From NCBI GenBank assembly GCA_964614375.1, contig CAZTLI010000053.1, forward strand, positions 1 to 18,194: a DNA stretch of 18,194 nt, read 5' to 3'. The notes beneath the pieces were generated by a model. That model was given only the letters and a program-made list of their open reading frames with translations, was not told the origin of the DNA and ran no database searches. Shown here piece after piece: positions 7,900 through 14,658 of the stretch. The DNA comes from CAZTLI01 sp964614375. Its GTDB lineage: Bacteria > Chloroflexota > Anaerolineae > Aggregatilineales > Phototrophicaceae. Each line of letters begins with the position of its first letter. Position 1 is the first letter of the stretch. The translations under genes and the position numbers were made by a program.

Positions 7900-7904
7900 T
7901 CAGG

Positions 7905-8987
7905 CTACGCACTCGTAATTGTGCCGAGGTAGGTGGCTTCGGCGACGCGAATCAGACGACCATCGTCGATATTGATTTTCCATGTGCCGTCGATTTCTGG
8001 ACTGGCGAAGAGGATGGCTGTGCCGCCGTCTGTCCAACCGATGGGCTGGACGAAGGTGGTGATGGGGTCGGTCAGGCGGCGCTGCGTCATCGTCCGCAAA
8101 TCGACCAGCATGAACACCGTTTGTATGGCTTGATCGGGCGTGCCAAAGCCCGTGAATTGCGACACGGCATAAATCGCCTGTGTACCATCGCGCGAAATGA
8201 GGATGTTGCCCGCCTGCGTGTAGTTGGGCAGCGGTAATGCCGGTATGAGCGTTTCGGTTTCGCTGGTGAGATTGACGACCCGCAAATCGAAGGCATTGCC
8301 CTGTTGATTCAGCGTCAAACGCAATAAATAGCCCCTGCCAAAACCCGCGCCACAAAAACAGCCCGGTTCGCCCGGTAAGAAGCGCATCTCACCCGTTGTA
8401 ATGTCCAGCGCGAACAATCCGGCATACTGGCGATAGGTCGCCAATTCGCCGACCCCATCCGGTTGATAATCCATGTAGAGGACGGTTTCGTCTGCATTAA
8501 GGGCAACGGGCAGCATACGGATGCCGTCTGTTCGCAGGTCATCGACATAAATTTCACGCACGTTCGTCCCGGCGATGTCGGCTAAATAAGTGGTCGTCAT
8601 CAGACCGGATTGCGGTGTGCCTTCGGTCACTGTCCACACGATATGCCCGCCGTCGTCGGCCAATACCCAGTCAATGCGGCGAGCTGTAGGCGTGGGCTGT
8701 ATGAAGGGATGTGTTCGCGTTTCGCCATCAGGCGTTGCCAGCATCACCGTTCGCTGCTGCGGGTCGTAATAGAGTACCGCACCGTCCAGAATGGTGTATC
8801 GTTCTCCATTGATGCGCGTGTTGGTCTCTTCACCGGTCGAAATATCAACAAACACCAGCCTATCTGTGGTGCTGTCATCGCGGTTGCGGAATAGATACAC
8901 CTGCCAGACGGTGCTGGTTTGTGCGGTTACAATGGTGAATGGCAATAAACAGAGGATAATGACGATACAGCGGAACGAGTTTAACAA
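7905..8987 (-). CDS. Secreted beta-propeller-like (TolB/WD40-type) protein, TTG start
   Basis: A 360-aa exported protein of unknown function. The N-terminus is a signal peptide: an Arg at residue 6, a hydrophobic run to about residue 20 (CIVIILCLLPF) and a likely cleavage after VTA. The rest is beta-rich with repeated turns such as DGG, DGT and SRDGTQAIYAVS. It resembles TolB-type propeller repeats, but I cannot count blades with confidence. A CFC pair lies mid-protein (PGCFCGAG). No ATG is available upstream of the signal peptide. TTG at 8987 is preceded by GGAGGGG, so it is the best start; a further upstream TTG at 9002 overlaps that ribosome-binding site. It starts 45 bp after the sir2 stop and ends 5 nt before the deaminase-like gene. 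It may bind or present a ligand outside the cell; no function is claimed. Confidence 0.82.
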   Translation of the reverse strand: MLNSFRCIVIILCLLPFTIVTAQTSTVWQVYLFRNRDDSTTDRLVFVDISTGEETNTRINGERYTILDGAVLYYDPQQRTVMLATPDGETRTHPFIQPTPTARRIDWVLADDGGHIVWTVTEGTPQSGLMTTTYLADIAGTNVREIYVDDLRTDGIRMLPVALNADETVLYMDYQPDGVGELATYRQYAGLFALDITTGEMRFLPGEPGCFCGAGFGRGYLLRLTLNQQGNAFDLRVVNLTSETETLIPALPLPNYTQAGNILISRDGTQAIYAVSQFTGFGTPDQAIQTVFMLVDLRTMTQRRLTDPITTFVQPIGWTDGGTAILFASPEIDGTWKINIDDGRLIRVAEATYLGTITSA

Positions 8988-9032
8988 TTGCCCCTCCAGC
9001 AACCTGCGAATGCTGCCTATTGTGACACAGGT

Positions 9033-9800
9033 TCACAGGCTGGCAAGGGCGTCTATGACCTTTGGCAGCCTGTCACCGGATGGGCCATCCAGTTTGATGT
9101 CGGCAAGGCGGGTTATCATGCTGTAGTCGGGGTTAACTTCGATGATAGTTGCGCCAGACTGTTTCGCCAGGGCGGGCAGGCGCGCGGCGGGATGTACCAG
9201 CCCGGATGTGCCCACAACGAGCATGACATCGGCGCGCTGGCTGGATTCGATAGCCTGCGATAATTCCAGTGCGGGCAGGATTTCATGAAACCACACGACA
9301 TTCGGGCGGACGTGTCCGCCGCAATGAGGGCAGGCGGGTGGGCCAGCGTCTTTATCATAATCCAGTGCCGCGATGTCGATTAGGGTTGGCGTGCCTTTGC
9401 AATTGTTGAAGCACTTGTTTTGCGCGATGCTGCCATGCAGGTGGATGATGTTGCTGCTGCCCGCCTGTTCATGCAAATCATCGACATTCTGGGTGATGAC
9501 GAGGACGGCAGGGACGAGCTGCTCAAGCTGCGCCAGCGCATAATGACCGGGATTGGGCTGCGCGCCCCCGACCAATTCGCGGCGATAGGTATACCAGTCC
9601 CACACGAGTTTGGGATTGCGCTGGAAGGCCATTGGCGTCGCCAGTTCTTCGGGGTTATATTTTGCCCACAGGCCGTCGAGCGCATCCCGGAACGTGGGCA
9701 CGCCCGATTCTTTACTCACGCCCGCGCCAGTCAACACGGCGACAAAGTGGCTGTTTTTGAGATGTTGTGCAGCTTGCTCAATAGCGGTTTTGTCAGTCAT
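9033..9800 (-). CDS. Sir2-family NAD-dependent protein deacylase (class III-like, CobB type)
   Basis: Removes acyl groups from lysine side chains using NAD, giving nicotinamide and O-acyl-ADP-ribose. The protein is 255 aa, a normal single-domain length. Rossmann motif: TGAGVSKESGVPTFRD (24-39). NAD and catalytic motifs: TQNVDDLH (103-110) and LHGS with catalytic H122. The pocket has Y70-x-x-R73 in WYTYRR. This matches the Tyr-Arg pair that binds negatively charged acyl groups in SIRT5 and E. coli CobB, so desuccinylase or demalonylase activity is plausible. The zinc site is C130-x3-C134 and C157-x2-C160; the first pair is spaced by three residues instead of the usual two. ATG 9800 was chosen over a GTG three codons upstream; neither has a strong ribosome-binding site. 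It is the first gene of a probable operon with the secreted protein and the deaminase-like enzyme. Confidence 0.93.
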   Translation of the reverse strand: MTDKTAIEQAAQHLKNSHFVAVLTGAGVSKESGVPTFRDALDGLWAKYNPEELATPMAFQRNPKLVWDWYTYRRELVGGAQPNPGHYALAQLEQLVPAVLVITQNVDDLHEQAGSSNIIHLHGSIAQNKCFNNCKGTPTLIDIAALDYDKDAGPPACPHCGGHVRPNVVWFHEILPALELSQAIESSQRADVMLVVGTSGLVHPAARLPALAKQSGATIIEVNPDYSMITRLADIKLDGPSGDRLPKVIDALASL

Positions 9801-9821
9801 ATTACACACTTATCAACAATA

Positions 9822-9937
9822 TTAAACGCAAAGTCGCCATGACGCTAAGGATGCAAAGGAGCTAAATGGAGATTACACATCCGAAGGTGCAAAACGTTAC
9901 ACTTTACACGTTGCGGTCTTTGCACCTTTGCGTTTAA
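9822..9937. repeat. Palindromic intergenic repeat with nested hairpin
   Basis: A 116-bp element fills most of the gap between the MBL-fold gene and sir2. Its ends are a perfect 12-bp inverted repeat, TTAAACGCAAAG (9822-9833) and CTTTGCGTTTAA (9926-9937). Inside is a second pair, GGTGCAAA (9886-9893) and TTTGCACC (9919-9926), with AACGT/ACGTT nested further in. GCAAAG-type words recur in the left half. It has no coding potential. Short GCAAAG/CTTTGCG-rich intergenic repeats are, from general knowledge, common in environmental bacterial genomes. No second copy was seen in this window. Confidence 0.7.
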
Positions 9938-9946
9938 GTTCTTTTG

Positions 9947-10972
9947 TCACGACAGGCGGTAGAGCAGGGCGGGATTGTCCTCTTTTTCGACCTCATCGAG
10001 ATTGGCGACGGATAGCTGCCCGTGTTGATACAGATATTCAACGTGCGCGCCGGACTCTTCCACCGCCAGCAAAATATCATAACCGTGCATAGCGGGATAC
10101 AGCGCTTTAGAAATAGCGCTGATGGTCATTGGTTCGCTGTGTTCGCGCACAATGTCCAGCACACGATTGAGTTTGCGCTGGTGACTGGTCTGTATGTCGG
10201 CGATGCGCCCATAGATGTCGTCAATGGGGTCTTCGTGACCGGGCAGCGCCAGCCGAATACCATCGACATGCGCGATTTTACGTAAAGCATCCAGATAATG
10301 CCCCAGCCCGGTGTAGTGTGTGATGCTTTCCGGCGCTTGATGCGGTGTCGTCCGCGAGAGGATATGGTCGGCACTGATGAGCACATCGCCACAGCGAATG
10401 CAGACCTGACCCGGACAGTGCCCCGGCGCATGATAAAATTCCATGCCATCTATCAGCATTTCGTCGTCAAGACTGAAATCGACCCGGACCGATTGCACAT
10501 GCTGTTTAGCGAAACCATACATCTCCATCATGCTCTGTTGCAGCGACGGCTTGATTCCCGCCCGTTCCAGATAGATGCGGAGGTCTTTGGTCGCGACGAT
10601 GACGCGCTCTTCATAGGCCGTCAGTACCCGTCTATCCAGTTCGTGGATGCCGATTTGGGCGTCTTTAGCCCGTTCTTGCACAAAGGCCACGCCCCCAAAA
10701 TGGTCGATATGCCCATGTGTGACGATGATACGTTCAATGTCGGCAATCGTGATTGATTCGCCAAAGTCGTCTTTCAGCGCCATGAGGCCCGCTAGCAAGT
10801 CATCGTTACTGCGTCCGAAACCCGACCCGGTATCAATCAGGGTGATGGGGCCAGCGTCGAGGACGACATAGATATACCCCACAAATCCGTTGGGAAATAA
10901 AACAAGCGGAATACGATATATGCGCGCACCGCTGCTGCTTGCGAATCGCTGGATAGCTGGTAAGTCCGACAT
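9947..10972 (-). CDS. Metallo-beta-lactamase-fold hydrolase with C-terminal winged-helix domain
   Basis: A 341-aa cytoplasmic MBL-fold enzyme. The metal motif is THGHIDH (85-91: H86, H88, D90, H91). H185 (PGHCPG), D202 (SADH) and H246 (LPGHED) complete a binuclear zinc site. The N-terminal strand PITLIDTGSG (42-51) is typical of the fold. Residues about 260-325 look like the winged-helix tail of LACTB2-type proteins, including the REHSEPMTISAISKALYP stretch. Related proteins are hydrolases of thioesters, lactones, nucleotides or RNA; the substrate here is unknown. The ATG at 10972 follows a G-rich stretch that could serve as a weak ribosome-binding site. The open frame extends upstream to 11071, but that would cross the likely promoter. 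The stop codon lies 9 bp from the edge of the intergenic palindromic repeat. Confidence 0.88.
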   Translation of the reverse strand: MSDLPAIQRFASSSGARIYRIPLVLFPNGFVGYIYVVLDAGPITLIDTGSGFGRSNDDLLAGLMALKDDFGESITIADIERIIVTHGHIDHFGGVAFVQERAKDAQIGIHELDRRVLTAYEERVIVATKDLRIYLERAGIKPSLQQSMMEMYGFAKQHVQSVRVDFSLDDEMLIDGMEFYHAPGHCPGQVCIRCGDVLISADHILSRTTPHQAPESITHYTGLGHYLDALRKIAHVDGIRLALPGHEDPIDDIYGRIADIQTSHQRKLNRVLDIVREHSEPMTISAISKALYPAMHGYDILLAVEESGAHVEYLYQHGQLSVANLDEVEKEDNPALLYRLS

Positions 10973-11015
10973 TGCCGCCCCCGATTGTGTCGATGAATGC
11001 GATATGAACCGACTG

Positions 11016-11024
11016 ATAATAGCA
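11016..11024 (-). promoter_or_regulatory. Candidate extended -10 promoter for the MBL-fold gene
   Basis: The minus strand reads TGC-TATTAT (11024-11016), an extended -10 form with 5 of 6 matches to TATAAT. No good -35 is visible, as is common for extended -10 promoters. The predicted start is near 11009, about 37 nt before the ATG at 10972. Confidence 0.45.
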
Positions 11025-11083
11025 TATCCCACGCTAGAATCGCAGCAGGGGTCTCCGGCGTTTCTGTACACAATGTCTATTTC

Positions 11084-11105
11084 GACCCCCTAATAATTGG
11101 GGGTC
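11084..11105. promoter_or_regulatory. Palindrome between the divergent MBL-fold and TetR genes
   Basis: GACCCCC (11084-11090) and GGGGGTC (11099-11105) form a perfect 7-bp inverted repeat around the 8-bp AT spacer TAATAATT. There is no T-run on either strand after it, so it is a poor terminator. Its place 8 bp upstream of the tetR -35 suggests a protein-binding site. It differs in sequence from the TetR operator candidate. Confidence 0.5.
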
Positions 11106-11113
11106 TGAATCCA

Positions 11114-11142
11114 TTGACAGGCGCTGGAGTCGGATTTACCAT
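11114..11142 (+). promoter_or_regulatory. Sigma-70-type promoter of the TetR/exporter locus
   Basis: A perfect -35 TTGACA (11114-11119) is followed after 17 bp by TACCAT (11137-11142, 4 of 6 to the consensus). The -10 overlaps the left arm of the 11-bp inverted repeat described separately. The predicted start lies near 11149, about 40 nt before the tetR ATG. Confidence 0.65.
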
Positions 11143-11173
11143 TTGACCTGATGTGTCATTTTGGTCAAATGGT
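11138..11173. promoter_or_regulatory. Probable TetR operator (inverted repeat over the -10 and start site)
   Basis: ACCATTTGACC (11138-11148) and GGTCAAATGGT (11163-11173) are perfect 11-bp inverted repeats separated by 14 bp. The left arm overlaps the -10 and the right arm covers the early transcript. GGTCAA also recurs at 11171-11176 and 11206-11211. This layout is typical of TetR-family autorepression. That the downstream TetR protein is the ligand is inference from position. Confidence 0.7.
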
Positions 11174-11187
11174 CAACAGCGAGGCTC

Positions 11188-11880
11188 ATGAGCACCCCAA
11201 AAAATGGTCAATCCACCAATCCAGAACGCGAACAACGCATCTTAGCCGCGGCAGCCGATCTCATCGTGCATTATGGCTACAACAAGACGACGATGAACGA
11301 AATCGCGCAAGCTGCGGGGGTATCGAAGGGCGCTCTCTATCTGCATTGGAAAAGTAAAGAAGACCTGTTTGAAGCCTTATTAGAACGCGAAATTCAACAT
11401 TATTTGGATGATTGGCTGGCGCTGCTCGAACGCGACCCTAATGGCGGGACATTTTTTGGCCTGTATATGGGGTCGCTGGCTGTGCTTAAAGACTATCCCT
11501 TCCTGCTGGCTCTGATTCGTCAGGATAAGCGTGTGCTGGGGGAATATGCGATGAACAGAAACCCACAGATGTATACGCGCCGTATGGCATTGGGTGAAGA
11601 TTTAATCCGCATGATGCAAGCCAGCGGCATGGTTCGGGCGGATGTTGACCCGCCAGTGATGTCGTACATTTTGAGTCTGGTGCGCTATGGCTATCTCACC
11701 GTTGATGCGGTGATACCGCCAGAATCCGCGCCACCGACTATGCCGGTTCTGGAGGAACTATTTAAGATGCTGACCGCTGCTTTCGCGCCGCCCGATGGTG
11801 GGGACAATCCAGCAGGTAAGCAGATGATCCGCCAGATGATTGAACGTATCAAGCAAGAACTCAACGAGGGGCTGTTCTGA
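11188..11880 (+). CDS. TetR-family transcriptional regulator of the exporter locus
   Basis: A 230-aa repressor-type protein. The N-terminal helix-turn-helix (about 14-60) reads ILAAAADLIVHYGYNKTTMNEIA followed by AGVSKGALYLHWKSKEDLF, the classic TetR pattern. Residues 65-205 form a helical ligand domain with no recognisable specificity. The C-terminal tail (about 206-230) is charged and helical. ATG 11188 was chosen because GAGG lies just upstream; a TTG start at 11161 would fall inside the right arm of the operator. It is transcribed toward the ABC exporter genes, with 40 bp to the ATPase and no terminator between, so one operon is likely. The inducer is unknown and may be a substrate of the exporter. 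Confidence 0.93.
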   Translation: MSTPKNGQSTNPEREQRILAAAADLIVHYGYNKTTMNEIAQAAGVSKGALYLHWKSKEDLFEALLEREIQHYLDDWLALLERDPNGGTFFGLYMGSLAVLKDYPFLLALIRQDKRVLGEYAMNRNPQMYTRRMALGEDLIRMMQASGMVRADVDPPVMSYILSLVRYGYLTVDAVIPPESAPPTMPVLEELFKMLTAAFAPPDGGDNPAGKQMIRQMIERIKQELNEGLF

Positions 11881-11920
11881 CCGAAGCCTGGCCCCGATTA
11901 TCCGATAGGTGAAACTGACC

Positions 11921-12895
11921 ATGAGCAATCCTGTAATTCAAACCAATGAACTCACAAAGGTCTACAGCGCCCGTACTGAATTTGAGATGGGACTGGGGAC
12001 ATTTAAGCGTGTGAAAGTGCCAGAGACGAAAGCGCTGAGTAATCTGAGTCTGGATGTGCAACCGGGCGAAATCTTTGGCTATCTGGGGCCGAATGGCGCG
12101 GGAAAAACCACAACCATTCGCCTGCTGCTTGACCTGATTCGTCCGACCAGAGGACAGGCAACCATTCTTGGCAAAGACGCCAATGCCGACAGTGTAGAAC
12201 TTCATCGGCAGATTGGTTTTCTGCCCGGTGAATTGAATCTGTGGAAAAATCGCACAGGCAAACAAGTCATCAACTATGCTGCCGAAGTGCGCGGTGGCGA
12301 AATCGGCAAAAAGTCGCTGAAAGAGGCGGATGTACTCGCCGAACGTCTTTCCTTCGATGTATCCAAGAAAGTCCGTGATTATTCCAGCGGTAACAAGCGC
12401 AAATTGGGCTTGATACTGGCCCTGATGCACAAACCCGACCTGCTGATTCTGGATGAGCCAACAGGCGGCCTTGACCCACTGGTGCAGCAGACCTTTAACG
12501 AACTGGTGATGGAAGCGAAAAGTGAGGGGCGGACGGTGTTCCTCTCGTCGCACATTCTCAGCGAAGTGCAGGCCATTTGTGACCGTGTGGGCATTCTGCG
12601 CGATGGCGAATTGAAAGCCGTCGAAACGGTTTCCAATCTCACCCGGACTGAATTCCACTGGGTACAGATTGATTTGCGTGACGCCGCGCCTGCGGGTTGG
12701 AAAGCGGCTCTGGAAGGTATCGAAGGCGTCAGTGAGGTGACTCTCGATGGGAAGTCGGTAAGTCTACGGTTGCATGGCGATTTTGACCCCGTGTTCCGTG
12801 TCGTCAGCGATGGTTACATCGCCAATGTGCAGGTCAAAGACCCGTCACTCGAAGAAATCTTCCTCGCCTTTTATGGCAATAACAGGAGGGCGTGA
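11921..12895 (+). CDS. ABC-2-type exporter ATP-binding protein
   Basis: A 324-aa ATPase that powers the membrane permeases encoded downstream. Walker A is GPNGAGKT (56-63). The signature is YSSGNKRKLGL (154-164), the variant common in ABC-2 drug or antibiotic exporters. Walker B is LLILDEP (174-180) with catalytic E179, and the switch His is H211 in LSSHILSE. The Q-loop region reads GFLPGELNLW, without the usual Gln. A C-terminal domain of about 80 residues follows the ATPase core, as in DrrA/CcmA-like exporters. ATG 11921 is preceded by AGGTGA; a GTG at 11909 is the alternative. The stop codon is 2 nt before the first permease start, so translation is coupled. Confidence 0.95.
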   Translation: MSNPVIQTNELTKVYSARTEFEMGLGTFKRVKVPETKALSNLSLDVQPGEIFGYLGPNGAGKTTTIRLLLDLIRPTRGQATILGKDANADSVELHRQIGFLPGELNLWKNRTGKQVINYAAEVRGGEIGKKSLKEADVLAERLSFDVSKKVRDYSSGNKRKLGLILALMHKPDLLILDEPTGGLDPLVQQTFNELVMEAKSEGRTVFLSSHILSEVQAICDRVGILRDGELKAVETVSNLTRTEFHWVQIDLRDAAPAGWKAALEGIEGVSEVTLDGKSVSLRLHGDFDPVFRVVSDGYIANVQVKDPSLEEIFLAFYGNNRRA

Positions 12896-12897
12896 CG

Positions 12898-13704
12898 ATG
12901 CCAGGCGCAATCTTTAGAGATACCCTGCGCGCCGATTGGCGGCAGATGTTGTACTGGGGCATTGGTATGGGTTTCTTCGGGGCATTCCTGCTCATCGCCA
13001 TTCCCAATGTCGAAGCCTTGCAGACCTACGCCCAGTTGGTCGAGGTGCTGCCACAATCCATGCGCGAAATGGTCGGATTAGGTGACATCACCGCGTTGAC
13101 CACGCCCGAAGGTTTTATCGCGTTTGGTTTCTTCGGCTATGGCATTCTGGTATTTGCGGTGTATGCCGTCCTTGCGGGTCTTAGTGTGACCGCCAATGAC
13201 GAAGACGATGGTATCATGGATGTGGTGCTCAGCCTGCCGATTCCACGCTGGCGATTGGTGGTCGAGAAGGTGTTGGCCTATGTCGTTATCTCGGTTGGCA
13301 TCATTGTGATGGCTTTCGTCGTGATGTTAATTGGCACACTGTTTTCGTCGCTAGACCCGGATATGGGACGCCTCGTGGCGAGTGGCATCAATCTCGTCCC
13401 GGCGACGCTGTTGATGCTGGCTATCACCGTATTTTTTAGCACGGTCATGCGCCGTAAATCGACCGCGACGATGCTTGCCGCCGGCATCATCATCGGCAGC
13501 TACTTCATGAATTTCATTGGTGAAGCGGCAAGCGGTACGTTCGGTGACGTGATGGGTGGATTATCGTTCTTCAACTACTACGATAATCAGGGCGTGATGG
13601 CGAACGGGCTTGATGTGGGCAATGTGGTGTTATTGCTCGTCGTCGCACTGGTACTGTTTGTTGGTTCAGTCTGGGCGTTCGAACGCCGCGACGTTGGGCT
13701 GTAG
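12898..13704 (+). CDS. ABC-2-type exporter permease 1
   Basis: A 268-aa inner-membrane protein with about six hydrophobic segments (near 19-36, 75-98, 124-148, 165-183, 190-208 and 241-261). It has the motif DDGIMDVVLSLPIPRW (103-118), the LSxPIxR element of ABC-2 permeases, before the third segment. It ends with WAFERRDVGL. Start ATG 12898 is preceded by AGGAGGG; the overlapping GTG at 12892 is too close to that site. It pairs with the ATPase, and two related permeases follow. The transported substrate is unknown. Confidence 0.9.
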   Translation: MPGAIFRDTLRADWRQMLYWGIGMGFFGAFLLIAIPNVEALQTYAQLVEVLPQSMREMVGLGDITALTTPEGFIAFGFFGYGILVFAVYAVLAGLSVTANDEDDGIMDVVLSLPIPRWRLVVEKVLAYVVISVGIIVMAFVVMLIGTLFSSLDPDMGRLVASGINLVPATLLMLAITVFFSTVMRRKSTATMLAAGIIIGSYFMNFIGEAASGTFGDVMGGLSFFNYYDNQGVMANGLDVGNVVLLLVVALVLFVGSVWAFERRDVGL

Positions 13705-13721
13705 GTGAAGGAGTGATTGCA

Positions 13722-14537
13722 ATGTATGGTGTAATCTTTTGGGATACAATCCGCCAGAATTGGAAGACGGCCTTCTATTGGGGCGCATTTTTTGCGCTGA
13801 TGAGTGCCCTGGTTGTTGCGATTATCCCCGATGTCGAGGTTTTGCAACGGATGTCAAGCGGATTTCAGAATATGTCCCCCGTGATTCTGGCGATGGTTGG
13901 CGTGGGCGATGCCGCCGATTTGCAATTCTTCGGCACACCAGAAGGCTATATCGCGTTTGGGTTCTTCGGCAAAATGGTGCTGTTCTTCGTGGTCTATCCA
14001 CTGGTGATGGGTTTCCGCGTGACCACCAACGAAGAAGACGAAGGCATTCTGGACATGGTGTTGAGTTTGCCCATCCCGCGCTGGCAGTTATTGATTGAGC
14101 GATTTCTGGCCTATGTGGTGATGAATATCGTCGTCGTCATGCTTATCTGGGTGGGGTTCTATCTGGGTCAGGTCATATCGGGAATCCAGTTGGACAACGA
14201 ACGCATCGTTCGGTCAGTTTGGAATCTATTGCCCACGATGATCTTCATGTTGTCGTTCACGATGTTTCTGGGTTCGGTCATGAGCCGTAAGAAGTATGTC
14301 GTGGTGGTGTCGCTGGTATTCCTCATGTACAGCTATTCGCTGGATGTTGTGGGGCTGATGGGCGGTGGTTCGATACTGGAAGAAGTGCGTCGTGCATCGT
14401 TTTTCGCCTATCTGGATAGTTCTGGCGTGATGCAGCATGGTATTACCCTCACGAATGTCCTTGGCTTCCTCATCGTGTCGGCGGTGCTGGTTGTGGCATC
14501 GACATGGTTCTTTGGACGCCGTGATGTAAGCGCATAG
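13722..14537 (+). CDS. ABC-2-type exporter permease 2
   Basis: A 271-aa six-segment membrane protein, clearly paralogous to permease 1. The N-terminus (VIFWDTIRQNWK), the motif DEGILDMVLSLPIPRW (106-121) and the ending WFFGRRDVSA match position for position in pattern. ATG 13722 follows AAGGAG with 8-nt spacing. It starts 17 bp after the permease 1 stop, so the two are co-transcribed and could form a heterodimeric channel. A strong terminator follows 27 bp after the stop codon. Confidence 0.9.
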   Translation: MYGVIFWDTIRQNWKTAFYWGAFFALMSALVVAIIPDVEVLQRMSSGFQNMSPVILAMVGVGDAADLQFFGTPEGYIAFGFFGKMVLFFVVYPLVMGFRVTTNEEDEGILDMVLSLPIPRWQLLIERFLAYVVMNIVVVMLIWVGFYLGQVISGIQLDNERIVRSVWNLLPTMIFMLSFTMFLGSVMSRKKYVVVVSLVFLMYSYSLDVVGLMGGGSILEEVRRASFFAYLDSSGVMQHGITLTNVLGFLIVSAVLVVASTWFFGRRDVSA

Positions 14538-14564
14538 CAATAAAATCACGCAGTATGTCATGAT

Positions 14565-14597
14565 ACGGCGGTTGTATTTGTTACAATCGCCGTTTTG
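14565..14597 (+). terminator. Rho-independent terminator after permease 2
   Basis: ACGGCGGTTGTA (14565-14576) pairs with TACAATCGCCGT (14582-14593) around the 5-nt loop TTTGT, with one G-T pair. The stem is followed by TTTG, so the T-run is short. It lies 27 bp after the permease 2 stop and should end most of the tetR-ATPase-permease transcript. Confidence 0.75.
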
Positions 14598-14624
14598 ATT
14601 CCAGTGAACGGCGATGATTGGGCG

Positions 14625-14630
14625 TACAAT
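14625..14630 (+). promoter_or_regulatory. Candidate -10 element for permease 3
   Basis: TACAAT (5 of 6 to the consensus) lies 34 bp before the permease 3 ATG and after the terminator. The -35 position reads CAGTGA, a poor match. A separate start for permease 3 is suggested mainly by the terminator before it. Confidence 0.3.
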
Positions 14631-14658
14631 AGTAATATAGATGGGAGGGGCGACGGCT

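Noticed and set aside
9033..9800. Sir2 gene as part of an antiphage defence system
   Set aside because: It is a short, complete CobB-type deacylase without a fused effector or nuclease domain, and no defence gene is nearby.
9798..9828. TTGCGT-17-TGTAAT promoter using the edge of the intergenic repeat for sir2
   Set aside because: The -10 would abut the sir2 ATG, placing the transcription start inside the coding region.
10973..11071. Upstream extension of the MBL-fold gene to 11071
   Set aside because: The extension would cross the likely extended -10 element, its residues do not resemble the fold, and ATG 10972 begins just before the first strand of the domain.
11861..12658. Minus-strand open frame of 265 codons over the ABC ATPase
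   Set aside because: Antisense to Walker A, the signature and Walker B of a certain ATPase gene, with no independent family signal.
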